From contig NZDE01000008.1 of assembly GCA_002690045.1 (NCBI GenBank), positions 1 through 64,000 on the forward strand: 64,000 nucleotides of DNA, given 5' to 3'. Source of the DNA: Alphaproteobacteria bacterium (GTDB lineage Bacteria > Pseudomonadota > Alphaproteobacteria > Micavibrionales > Micavibrionaceae). The translations under genes were made by a program, and so were the position numbers. Shown here one piece after another: positions 37,149 through 45,559 of the stretch. The notes under the pieces were generated by a model. That model worked only from the letters and a program-made list of their open reading frames with translations, made no database searches and was not told the DNA's origin. How positions within the stretch are numbered: the stretch's first letter is position 1; each line of letters opens with the position of its first letter.

Positions 37149-39671
37149 TTACCTCCCAAAATAAACGATTTGAGAGTCAGGAAAATTGGCCACAATCGGG
37201 TTGCCACGTGAGTCCACAGCAACGCGCGTCACGCCTGTTTTATTGGTTTTCACAAAACGCTTGGCTGTTTCATCCCATTTCTTAAGAACGCCGTATGTAT
37301 TAACGATATAGACACTGCCATCTTGCCCCACGCCAATATCTTGCGCTTTATCATCCGCATTAAAGGAACGCAGCTCAAAACTATCTGTACTCGGCACAAA
37401 TTCATAAACATTATAAGTGGTGCTGACAGCCCATATATCATCGCGCGTTTTGCCGACGCCGACGCGCATGAAATCGATAGAGTCAAAAAATGACACGTCA
37501 TTGGCGGTCTCCGGCTTAAATAATTCAAGTTCATCGTTCGGGGCAATATTAAACACATAGCCATCAGCGCTGTAATCTAAGTCAGGGGTTTGCGAATCAT
37601 CTAGCGGAGAAGAAAATGTTGCTGCGCTAAAGTCTTGAGAAGACTGTACAACTGGATCAGTAAATACAGAACCAACATAAGTCGTTAGTACCGATTGATC
37701 TGTACAGTTTTCATTCCACTCTAATATCAAGGATGGAATAGCTGGAGATGGTGAAGTCGGGGGTATTGTGCCATTAACGTCAGCTTTTACAAGTTCGTCA
37801 ACAGCAAGGCCAACAGTCACATTCATACGTTGCAAATAATCCAAATATGAGAATGAACGCGACAATGAATTGTAGACCCAGTTACGGCCTGTACCGTTCG
37901 TACAAGATGAATCATAACCGCTCGCGATGATAATATCATCCGCCCCAGCTGTTATATCCAATAAGCCAGATCCAATAGAGCCAATACCACTCGCTGTGGT
38001 TGGGATAGTCACTTGATCAAAGGATATCGATTGTACAATCTGCACACCACCATTATTGCCTAAAACATTTGGTTGTTCGGTTGTGACCTCTTCTGTGGCT
38101 TCCGTTTTTGTAGCAAGAATACGGTCTTTCGTTTCATCACGTTCAAAATAACGCGATGCATAGATTTTACCGTCTGTATTAATAATCCATGGACGATCGC
38201 CAGGACCTAGCGCTACGCGCGAAACTTGCTGATCTTGCGCAATAATGTCAAAGACATCCTCAGCAGCGTTATAACGACGTAATGCTGCGTTTTTATCTAC
38301 GATAAACACAGACCCTGCAGGGCCAACAGATATGTCACTAGCCTGTATATTTTTCTGCTGGCAAGAGGCGCCTTCATCACAGAAAAATAAACGATCAACA
38401 TTATCAACGACCCAATAAGCGCCCTGTTTTGTGGCAGCAATTTGCTGCGCACGCGTGCCAAGCAACGTAAATGTAGTACGGAGTTCAGATAAGCGAATAA
38501 CGCGTTCATCATTGTTCACCGCCAAGATACGGTCATCTCCATAAAGCGTTAAATCAACTAATTCTTCCGCCAAATTAACTTGCCGCCATGCTTCGCCATC
38601 ATGTTCCAGCAAATTATCATTTGACCCAATACCGACAGGGAGACCAGAACTTTGAATGGCTAAGCGTTCTAACGTGCCCGGGAAATCATAAAAGCGGCCT
38701 TCTCCATTTGACCAGCGGCGAATATTCCCTGAAGTTGTCAGGCCAAAAACGCTGCCATCGCGGCCTATGGCTAAATCTTCTAACCGTTCAGTATTTGACG
38801 CCAATTCAAATGTAATCGGGCGATCATCGATGACTTCAGCCGGGTCAGTGCTGCCCCCACCGCCCGGTTTGGTCACAAGACCATCTTGTTCACGCTGTTG
38901 AATGGTTTTGTGTCCTTGGGCAAAGATTTGATTACGGTCTGTCGTTATCCAAATTTGCTGTTCATGCACGGCGAAGGACTGCACATTTTGTGCAGCATAA
39001 AATACTTCAAACTGACTTTTATCTTCATTCCATTGATACAGTTTTTTATCACTTTTTAAGGCAAAAACACGCCCTGAAGCATCCGCGGCAATATCAACCG
39101 CTTGTTCACTTAATCCAATCCACGCATCATCAAGGCGTCGAGCAATGCTGCCATCAGGAAGAACAACCCAAATAAGGCCTTTATCATCAATTGTTATCTT
39201 CTTCGCAGTGCCATCAAGCGAACTCCATTTACTGGTTTTTGCCGCATAAAATGCAAGCGTTTTGGTGTTGGTCGCCACATAAGCATTGCCATCCCCATCA
39301 ATTACAAAATCCTCTGCGCCAGAGCCAATAGCTTCCCACTGCGTGCCTGTAAAACGGCGCAGACGTTTACGCTTATCAATACCCCATAAGCTGTCTCCAT
39401 CACCGCCACCAATTCTGATCATGTCCTGACCAATACGCTGCCAGCGCGCATCACTATGAATATAACGGTAGACATCACCATTAGACTCTAACGCTGCAAC
39501 AGCGCCATCTTTGCTAATCGCGATATCAATCGCAGCGCCTTGAATTTTTTCCCATTGATTGACTTTAGGATGATTAACCGTAATCTGCGCATAGCTTGGA
39601 GAGCTCGTTCCTGCAAGAACGAAACACAATGCGATTAATAGCGTGAGTTTCCTTATAGCCGCCCCAAGCAT
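37149..39671 (-). CDS. Exported tectonin-repeat beta-propeller protein
   Basis: An 840-residue protein with a signal peptide (LTLLIALCFVLAGTSSPSYA). Tectonin-like repeats of about 40 residues fill residues 40-515 and again about 735-840 (ISKDGAVAALESNGDVYRY, IGGGDGDSLWGIDKRKRLRRF, VALGPGDRPWIINTDGKIY). Between them is a serine- and threonine-rich domain of about 200 residues with two cysteines. Tectonin propellers bind sugars or lipopolysaccharide in other organisms. It shares this module with the next gene, which begins three bases after its stop, and follows the secretin gene by 12 bases. GAGG precedes the ATG. Confidence 0.82.
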   Translation of the reverse strand: MLGAAIRKLTLLIALCFVLAGTSSPSYAQITVNHPKVNQWEKIQGAAIDIAISKDGAVAALESNGDVYRYIHSDARWQRIGQDMIRIGGGDGDSLWGIDKRKRLRRFTGTQWEAIGSGAEDFVIDGDGNAYVATNTKTLAFYAAKTSKWSSLDGTAKKITIDDKGLIWVVLPDGSIARRLDDAWIGLSEQAVDIAADASGRVFALKSDKKLYQWNEDKSQFEVFYAAQNVQSFAVHEQQIWITTDRNQIFAQGHKTIQQREQDGLVTKPGGGGSTDPAEVIDDRPITFELASNTERLEDLAIGRDGSVFGLTTSGNIRRWSNGEGRFYDFPGTLERLAIQSSGLPVGIGSNDNLLEHDGEAWRQVNLAEELVDLTLYGDDRILAVNNDERVIRLSELRTTFTLLGTRAQQIAATKQGAYWVVDNVDRLFFCDEGASCQQKNIQASDISVGPAGSVFIVDKNAALRRYNAAEDVFDIIAQDQQVSRVALGPGDRPWIINTDGKIYASRYFERDETKDRILATKTEATEEVTTEQPNVLGNNGGVQIVQSISFDQVTIPTTASGIGSIGSGLLDITAGADDIIIASGYDSSCTNGTGRNWVYNSLSRSFSYLDYLQRMNVTVGLAVDELVKADVNGTIPPTSPSPAIPSLILEWNENCTDQSVLTTYVGSVFTDPVVQSSQDFSAATFSSPLDDSQTPDLDYSADGYVFNIAPNDELELFKPETANDVSFFDSIDFMRVGVGKTRDDIWAVSTTYNVYEFVPSTDSFELRSFNADDKAQDIGVGQDGSVYIVNTYGVLKKWDETAKRFVKTNKTGVTRVAVDSRGNPIVANFPDSQIVYFGR

Positions 39672-39683
39672 TATCTACCTCTC

Positions 39684-41585
39684 TTAATAGAAGAGGAAAT
39701 CAAGAGCCTGCTTTAGACGCTTTTCATGGGTATCACGTGTGTTCCAGCTTTCTAACTGAAAATCACCAGTACGGTACTCATTGAACAGCGCGTTTTTACC
39801 TGTTGTTGTAACAATATCAGCCATTGTGGCGCGCGGCACAAACCAATTCTCATTACGGCTTTCAAAAGTTGAGAGAGACTTTTCGAAGTCTGACAACATC
39901 GATTCAGCGCGGGCACGTTCTTCGGCGCTTCTATTCGCATATTGTGCGCGGCGGGGCGTCAGCATAATCAAGACTGATTTTCTATAGTCTCGCTTGGCCT
40001 CGTTTGAGAATAAATACTGCATGACAGGAATGTCACCAAGCAACGGCACGGCGTCACGTGAGTTTTCTGTTTCTTTCTCACTTAACCCACTCAAAATAAG
40101 CGTCTCACCAAATTCCATGACCACATTCGCGTTCACATTTGTATTTGATGTATCCAAACGGAATTCAAACTGAACAGAGCTGCTCGGTGATGTTAAGAAT
40201 GTTCGCTCTGCCTCAACTTGAAGCTTAACTTTATTATCAGGCAAAAATTCTGGCGTTACGCCGAGTTTCACACCAATCTGCTTGTTCACCGAAATAGAAG
40301 ATCCGTCACCGCCAGATACCGCCGCTGCGACAACATCAACACCTGAGAAAAATTCTGACTTCTCATTCGCCAAAGCCACTAAAGACGGGCTTGCCAAGAT
40401 TTCATTTCGGCTATCAAGTGTATTAAAGATGTTTAGAGAATAATTCACCGCAGGAATAGAAATCAAACTCGATAAAGTCCGCGTATCCGTATCACTATTC
40501 GCAGACGTATTATCATCAATATTTGTTGTGCCAAACGACCAGCCTGCAGTGTTTGTAAGCGGGTCACCGAATTGCAGCTCAAGCCCTGAAAGTAGGTTCA
40601 GACCTCTGTTAGAGCTTATATCTTCTTGCGTGCGGATAATAACCACATCAACAACAACCATATCTGAATTAACAAAGCTATCATCAGCGCCTAAATCTTC
40701 AATGTCACTTGTATCCGCACCCGGGATTGTTGGCACGCCTGCACCAGAGGGCAGGAGTTGTGCCTGAAGGATGTTACCAGCCAAAGGGGAAATGGCATTC
40801 GCATCACCTCCTGATTTAACCGCCTTGTGGAAACGTCCCCATGATTCAACACGCTTATTTAAAAATTCATAGGTTTCAGGCGTATCTATAAATTTCGCAA
40901 GTAGTTTATTTGCTTCCGCTGGACGGTCAAGCGCTGCATTGGTCATGATATTGGCGCGCAAGAATTTCTCTTGGTCTTCCAAACCCATATCAAGCGCAGC
41001 AATTTTATCTAAAGACGCCTTAGCCGTCCGTGCATCCCCCGCATAATAAGACGCACGCGCAAAGTCATAAAGAATATCAGCATCGTGCTCATCCATAACG
41101 GCAGCTGCTGCTAAAGTCGCCTGTGCTTCTTTAAACTTGCGCTGATCTAAATAAGAAAGGCCTAAATAATATTTCGCCAGAACATTGCTGTTATCAAACT
41201 TATACGCCATTTGATACCCTTGTTCGGCATATTCATAGTTCTTGGCATTGCCGCCTTTCGCCATCAGGTGATAGGTCAGCGCATTGACAAAATGCAGATG
41301 TGAATTGCTTAAATCCATTTTCAGCGCTGTATTCAAAAGATGCGAGGCATCTTCAAGCTCACCTTTATCAAGCTTCACTATCGCTTCCGCGACAAGTGCA
41401 CGCGTAGTGGTCGTCACTTTATCTTCCGGTAACAAGTCTGCAACTTCAAAAGGCAGTTTAGACCCATCCTTAATTTGCTGCTTGTAATCCAGCTTACTCG
41501 GTGAAAAATTAAACGCAGTTTGTGTCTGCTGACACCCAACAAGTGTAAACGCTGTAAAAGCCAATAAGGCGGTCTTTTTAAACAT
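39684..41585 (-). CDS. TPR lipoprotein fused to a minimal secretin
   Basis: A 633-residue protein. The start is placed at the ATG giving a lipoprotein signal (FTAFTLVGC, cysteine 18) rather than a longer frame without a signal. About residues 60-255 are TPR repeats (YEYAEQGYQMAYKFDNSNVLAKYYLGLSYL), the fold of pilotins such as TadD or PilF. A secretin domain follows at about 308-550: VVVDVVIIRTQED, EILASPSLVALANEKSEFFSG, FGETLILSGLSEKE, and the signature VPLLGDIPVMQYLFSNEAKRDYRKSVLIMLTPR. The N0-N3 domains that normally precede a secretin are missing. It is the first gene of the three-gene operon, so it should form the outer-membrane pore. No ATPase or inner-membrane partner is nearby. Confidence 0.88.
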   Translation of the reverse strand: MFKKTALLAFTAFTLVGCQQTQTAFNFSPSKLDYKQQIKDGSKLPFEVADLLPEDKVTTTTRALVAEAIVKLDKGELEDASHLLNTALKMDLSNSHLHFVNALTYHLMAKGGNAKNYEYAEQGYQMAYKFDNSNVLAKYYLGLSYLDQRKFKEAQATLAAAAVMDEHDADILYDFARASYYAGDARTAKASLDKIAALDMGLEDQEKFLRANIMTNAALDRPAEANKLLAKFIDTPETYEFLNKRVESWGRFHKAVKSGGDANAISPLAGNILQAQLLPSGAGVPTIPGADTSDIEDLGADDSFVNSDMVVVDVVIIRTQEDISSNRGLNLLSGLELQFGDPLTNTAGWSFGTTNIDDNTSANSDTDTRTLSSLISIPAVNYSLNIFNTLDSRNEILASPSLVALANEKSEFFSGVDVVAAAVSGGDGSSISVNKQIGVKLGVTPEFLPDNKVKLQVEAERTFLTSPSSSVQFEFRLDTSNTNVNANVVMEFGETLILSGLSEKETENSRDAVPLLGDIPVMQYLFSNEAKRDYRKSVLIMLTPRRAQYANRSAEERARAESMLSDFEKSLSTFESRNENWFVPRATMADIVTTTGKNALFNEYRTGDFQLESWNTRDTHEKRLKQALDFLFY

Positions 41586-41826
41586 GATGTAATGCTCTTT
41601 TGAATAAGAATTAGTCGGGACAGGAAAAAACCTGTAGTTCAAAGTATAGCTTTTTTTTGAACTGGATAATAGAGTTTGTTGTAAATAATGATCCATGGGT
41701 ACAACTCACCAATTCAATTGCCATTTTTTGTTGATAAAATTTAGCAGTATAAGGCACAGTACAAGGATTTATAAAAACGAACTTTTAAATTATATATCAG
41801 ACTGTTATGAGATTTTATCGGCACTG

Positions 41827-41842
41827 CCCCCCGCAACCAATA
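41827..41842 (+). repeat. Second copy of the tRNA-fMet 3' end
   Basis: CCCCCGCAACCAAT is shared exactly with 28207-28221, within GCCCCCCGCAACCAATAA. Only the acceptor end and flanking AAT are repeated; the T-arm is absent. Like the copy at 28 kb it is followed within a few bases by a terminator, as after a tRNA gene. A 14-base match near tRNA ends is suggestive of an attachment site but could be chance. Confidence 0.45.
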
Positions 41843-41848
41843 AAATCA

Positions 41849-41881
41849 AAGGCTTAGCGCAACGCGCTAGGCCTTTTTTCT
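41849..41881 (+). terminator. Rho-independent terminator near the second fMet-like repeat
   Basis: AGGCTTAGCG pairs with CGCTAGGCCT (one G-T pair) and is followed by six T residues. No gene ends just before it, which fits a terminator left from a tRNA gene. Confidence 0.75.
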
Positions 41882-41998
41882 TTTCAGCGTTTCACAGGGG
41901 CAGGAAAATAGCATAAGATATCCTGCCGTGTTGCTCTAGAATTTTCTGATTCCTACACTATATCATTCTACCGAAACGCATTTTAAGGAGACTTCCCC

Positions 41999-43054
41999 AT
42001 GAAAACTATCGGATACGCCGCACATTCAACGGATGCCAATATGGTGCCTTATCATTTTGAACACCGCGCGCTGCGCGCCAATGACGTGGCGATTGAAATT
42101 TTGTATAGCGGCATTTGCCATTCTGACCTGCACACCGTTAATGGCGATTGGGGGCCGCAGCCTTACCCGCTTGTCCCCGGCCATGAAATTGTTGGCCGTG
42201 TAATTGATGTCGGATCTGATGTCAAAAAATATAAGGTTGGTGACAATGTCGCGGTTGGCTGTATGGTCGATAGCTGCCAAGACTGTGACCAATGCCACAA
42301 TCACGAAGAACAATTCTGCCGCAACGGTATGACACCGACTTACGGCGCGCCAGACCGCATTGATGGCACAACCACACAGGGCGGTTATTCCAAACATATT
42401 GTCGTCCGCGAAGAATTTGTCTTACGCGTCCCTGAAAAGCTTGACCTTTCCCGCGCTGCGCCAATCCTTTGTGCGGGCATTACCACATATTCACCGCTAC
42501 GCAGCTGGAATGTCGGCAAGGGCAGCCGCGTTGGCGTTATCGGCCTTGGCGGGCTGGGCCACATGGCGGTGAAACTCGCCGTAGCGATGGGCGCGGATGT
42601 CACCGTCATCAGCCGTTCCAGCAGCAAAGAAGACCAAGCCAAAGCCATCGGTGCAAAAGGCATTCTCGCCTCAACCGACGAAGCCGCGATGGAGAAGGCC
42701 GGTGCATCATTTGACCTGATTATCGACACCGTTCCCGTCAAACATGACGTCAGCGTCTATACACCGCTTTTGGATGTTGATGGCTCACTCGTCATTGTTG
42801 GTCAAGTTGGCCCAATGGATGAATTTATGACCATCCCGCTCATTTTCGGGCGCCGCCGCGTCGCAGGGTCACTGATTGGCGGCATCAAAGAAACACAAGA
42901 CGTCCTCGACTTCTGCGCCGAACATAACATTCATCCAGAATGCAAAATGATCCGCCCCGATGAAGTCAACGATGCCTTCGCCCACCTAAAAACCGGCGAC
43001 GTCGCCTATCGCTTCGTCATGGACATGTCCCATTTAGATGTCGATGCCGCGTAA
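41999..43054 (+). CDS. Zinc-dependent alcohol dehydrogenase, YahK/CAD type
   Basis: A 351-residue medium-chain dehydrogenase that would oxidise alcohols or reduce aldehydes with NAD(P)H. Catalytic zinc ligands appear as GICHSDLHTVNGDWG (Cys) and PLVPGHEIVG (His-Glu); the structural zinc cysteines are in DSCQDCDQCHNHEEQFC; the Rossmann motif is GVIGLGGLGHMAVKLA. The pattern matches the cinnamyl-alcohol/YahK group, usually NADPH dependent. A perfect AAGGAG site precedes the ATG and a terminator follows. No catabolic genes accompany it. Confidence 0.93.
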   Translation: MKTIGYAAHSTDANMVPYHFEHRALRANDVAIEILYSGICHSDLHTVNGDWGPQPYPLVPGHEIVGRVIDVGSDVKKYKVGDNVAVGCMVDSCQDCDQCHNHEEQFCRNGMTPTYGAPDRIDGTTTQGGYSKHIVVREEFVLRVPEKLDLSRAAPILCAGITTYSPLRSWNVGKGSRVGVIGLGGLGHMAVKLAVAMGADVTVISRSSSKEDQAKAIGAKGILASTDEAAMEKAGASFDLIIDTVPVKHDVSVYTPLLDVDGSLVIVGQVGPMDEFMTIPLIFGRRRVAGSLIGGIKETQDVLDFCAEHNIHPECKMIRPDEVNDAFAHLKTGDVAYRFVMDMSHLDVDAA

Positions 43055-43080
43055 AGCACGAATGTCATGAGATTTGTATA

Positions 43081-43114
43081 CTGGTCAAGCTGTGATGGCT
43101 TGGCCAGTTTTTTT
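43081..43114 (+). terminator. Rho-independent terminator after the dehydrogenase
   Basis: CTGGTCAAGC pairs with GCTTGGCCAG, followed by an eight-T run. It lies at the convergent junction and overlaps the stop of the minus-strand gene. Confidence 0.85.
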
Positions 43115-43835
43115 ATTCCATAGGCGCTTCTAAACAAAACTCCAAATAACTGTTCTTCGACACATCAGATGTATTTGCCGTATCGCGCATTTTGCGGCAC
43201 ATAGCATCCCAACGCTGGTTGTTATCTGTATAATCGAACTTAACTTTGTAAACATTAAGCTTGCGCGCATTAGCGCATTTAAGAAATAACGGAGAAGTGT
43301 GATAGCTTAATTCAGTAACGTTGCACCCGCTTTTAGCGTGATAACGTGTATCAATTAAAGCTATATCCGCATCATATTTATAAATCGCCACTTTAAGCGG
43401 ACTGTAGTCAACGCTATGAGTACGCTTTATATAATCATCTTCACCATAAACACCATCACCGGTGACATCATGTTCTATTAAGACGTCATAGATATGATTA
43501 AAAAAGCTCACGTTCCTATGAATTATAGACTTTAATGTTTTTTCTCTCTTACGGTCTATTACAACCAAAAAACCTTCATTTTGACCGACCCAAGATGTTT
43601 TCTCTGCATATCCATCCCCATCGACATCATACAGAACGGTTGAATCGTTATAATCAATCAGCTCAACCCCATCATTATCAAGGTCAACAATATAAAAATA
43701 TGAGCTTTGTAAAAGTCTCTGCTTAGGCGTACTCGTCAATGCAAAATAACTGGCAACCAACCCAAGGACAAAGACTAAGCCGATCAAAAGCTTTGCCCTT
43801 ATAAATTTATGATTTTTACGGCTTTCATCTGACAT
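43113..43835 (-). CDS. Membrane-anchored protein with calcium-binding-like DxDxDG motifs
   Basis: A 240-residue protein with one N-terminal membrane helix (LLIGLVFVLGLVASYFALT) and an exported domain carrying DLDNDGVELID, DVDGDGYAEKTSWVGQNEGFLVVI and a third DVTGDGVYGEDDY. These are the aspartate-rich loops common in RTX-associated and dockerin-like alphaproteobacterial surface proteins, expected to bind calcium. Four cysteines in the second half may form disulfides. GAGGG precedes the ATG. No named family can be assigned beyond this motif. Confidence 0.7.
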   Translation of the reverse strand: MSDESRKNHKFIRAKLLIGLVFVLGLVASYFALTSTPKQRLLQSSYFYIVDLDNDGVELIDYNDSTVLYDVDGDGYAEKTSWVGQNEGFLVVIDRKREKTLKSIIHRNVSFFNHIYDVLIEHDVTGDGVYGEDDYIKRTHSVDYSPLKVAIYKYDADIALIDTRYHAKSGCNVTELSYHTSPLFLKCANARKLNVYKVKFDYTDNNQRWDAMCRKMRDTANTSDVSKNSYLEFCLEAPME

Positions 43836-44071
43836 ATAACGCCCTCACTGCATCCGAACATTATTATAAAACACCACAGACAATACGAAATAAACATTCA
43901 TACGCCCCCAACATATCCAAAATTCAACATTTACTTTGCCTAAGCAAAGTTTTACTTTGATAATAGGGGCTATGGGGTGTATAGAATGCACCATACTATA
44001 TTTAAGCGTAATTTTGATTGATGTTGAAGAAGAACAAAACCAACAAAATGGATAATAATAAGGATACCGAG

Positions 44072-44878
44072 ATGAGCGATACAGCGCCGGTGGCTGCGGA
44101 ACAACAAAAACCATCCGCGAAAGAAGAATGGGGCGATATGTTCAGAACGGCGGTAATAGCCGTGATTTTCGCCGTGATTATCCGCACATTCATTTATGAA
44201 CCGTTTAACATTCCATCATCATCCATGCGCCCGACATTATTAGTGGGCGATTATTTATTTGTATCGAAATTTGAATATGGCTATAGCCGCCATTCATTCC
44301 CCTTCGGCATTGGTGGGTTTGATGGCCGCATCATGAGCCATAAATTCCCTGAGCGCGGCGATGTTATTGTGTTCAAACTGCCAAGCAACACATCCATTGA
44401 TTATATTAAACGCGTTGTCGGCCTACCGGGGGATACGGTGCAGGTCATTGGTGGGCGTCTTTATATTAATGATGAACGCGTAGAGCGTGAAATTGTCGGC
44501 GTGAAAGAATATCAAGGCGACCATGGCGGCACAGTTAAGGTGCAGCATTACATTGAAACCTTACCGGGCGGCGTTATTCATGACATATATGAAGTCAGCG
44601 ATAATGATTATTTAGACAACACCCAAAAATTCCGCGTGCCTGAAGGCCATGTTTTCGCGATGGGTGATAACCGCGATAATTCACAAGATAGCCGCGTACA
44701 ATCAAAAGTCGGGTTTATTCCGCTTGAAAATATTGTTGGCCGTGCGGAGCGCCTATTTTTCTCCACCAACGGTAAAGCAAAGCTGTACGAAATTTGGAAA
44801 TGGCCATTTAGCATTCGTTATAACCGCATTTTTGACCGCGTTGGCCCAATCCGCCCTGATGGCGCGGATAAGAAATAA
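44072..44878 (+). CDS. lepB: Signal peptidase I
   Basis: LepB cleaves signal peptides of exported proteins at the inner membrane. Starting at 44072, supported by AAGGA seven bases before, gives 268 residues; earlier in-frame starts (44018 TTG, 44021, 44048) have poorer sites. One membrane helix (TAVIAVIFAVIIRTFIYEPF) precedes the catalytic serine box NIPSSSMRPTL, the YIKRVVGLPGD box with the lysine base, and the GDNRDNSQDSR box. It begins a lepB-rnc-era cluster with an 18-base gap to rnc. Confidence 0.95.
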   Translation: MSDTAPVAAEQQKPSAKEEWGDMFRTAVIAVIFAVIIRTFIYEPFNIPSSSMRPTLLVGDYLFVSKFEYGYSRHSFPFGIGGFDGRIMSHKFPERGDVIVFKLPSNTSIDYIKRVVGLPGDTVQVIGGRLYINDERVEREIVGVKEYQGDHGGTVKVQHYIETLPGGVIHDIYEVSDNDYLDNTQKFRVPEGHVFAMGDNRDNSQDSRVQSKVGFIPLENIVGRAERLFFSTNGKAKLYEIWKWPFSIRYNRIFDRVGPIRPDGADKK

Positions 44879-44896
44879 AGGTAAATCGGCACCCGC

Positions 44897-45559
44897 ATGG
44901 AATATAAAAACTTTATCGCTAGCCTAGGGCTTGAGAATATAGATTCTGCGCTAATCCGTCAGGCGGTGACGCATTCAAGCACCGGCAATGCGGATTATGA
45001 GCGCCTTGAATTTTTAGGTGACCGCGTCCTAGGCCTTGTCATTGCCGAAGAACTTTATAGCCGCTTCCCCGACGAAAAAGAAGGTGACCTTGCCAAACGC
45101 CACGCGGCGCTTGTATCAGGGAAGACCTTATCCAAAATCGCGCAAGATTTGGACTTAAGTTCCATGCTTGTATTGTCGGACAATGAACGCCAAAGCGGCG
45201 GGCATAACAATGACAATATTCTATCCGATGCGGTTGAAGGGATTATCGGCGCGGTATTTTTATCGAGTGATTACCTAACATCACAAGAATTTATATTGCG
45301 CATTTATGACCGTTATATCGACACCATGACCGCGCCGCCGCAAGACCCAAAAACCCGTTTGCAGGAATGGTCGCAAGGCTTGGCGCTTGGCATTCCGACT
45401 TATGAACTTGTTGAACGCAGCGGCCCTGACCATCAACCGCAATTCAAAGTCCGCGTATCGGTTGAGGGCTATAGCCCTGCGGAAGCGGAAGCAAGCTCCA
45501 AACGTGCGGCAGAAAAAGAAGCCGCCTGCTTATTTATAAAAACCAATAATATAGAATGA
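44897..45559 (+). CDS. rnc: Ribonuclease III
   Basis: RNase III cuts double-stranded RNA, including the rRNA precursor. The 220-residue protein has the signature ERLEFLGDRVLGLVIAEELY, a second metal-binding block DAVEGIIGAVFL and a C-terminal double-stranded RNA-binding domain (DPKTRLQEWSQ to the end). The stop overlaps the era start (ATGA), so the two are translationally coupled. Confidence 0.97.
   Translation: MEYKNFIASLGLENIDSALIRQAVTHSSTGNADYERLEFLGDRVLGLVIAEELYSRFPDEKEGDLAKRHAALVSGKTLSKIAQDLDLSSMLVLSDNERQSGGHNNDNILSDAVEGIIGAVFLSSDYLTSQEFILRIYDRYIDTMTAPPQDPKTRLQEWSQGLALGIPTYELVERSGPDHQPQFKVRVSVEGYSPAEAEASSKRAAEKEAACLFIKTNNIE

Larger units (their letters stand above)
41586..41998 (+). other. 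Intergenic region between the secretin operon and the dehydrogenase
   Basis: A divergent promoter region of about 410 AT-rich bases. It contains the second short tRNA-fMet-like end and its terminator (below) and the AAGGAG site for the dehydrogenase. The secretin operon promoter must lie near 41600-41700 on the minus strand. No gene is visible. Confidence 0.5.
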
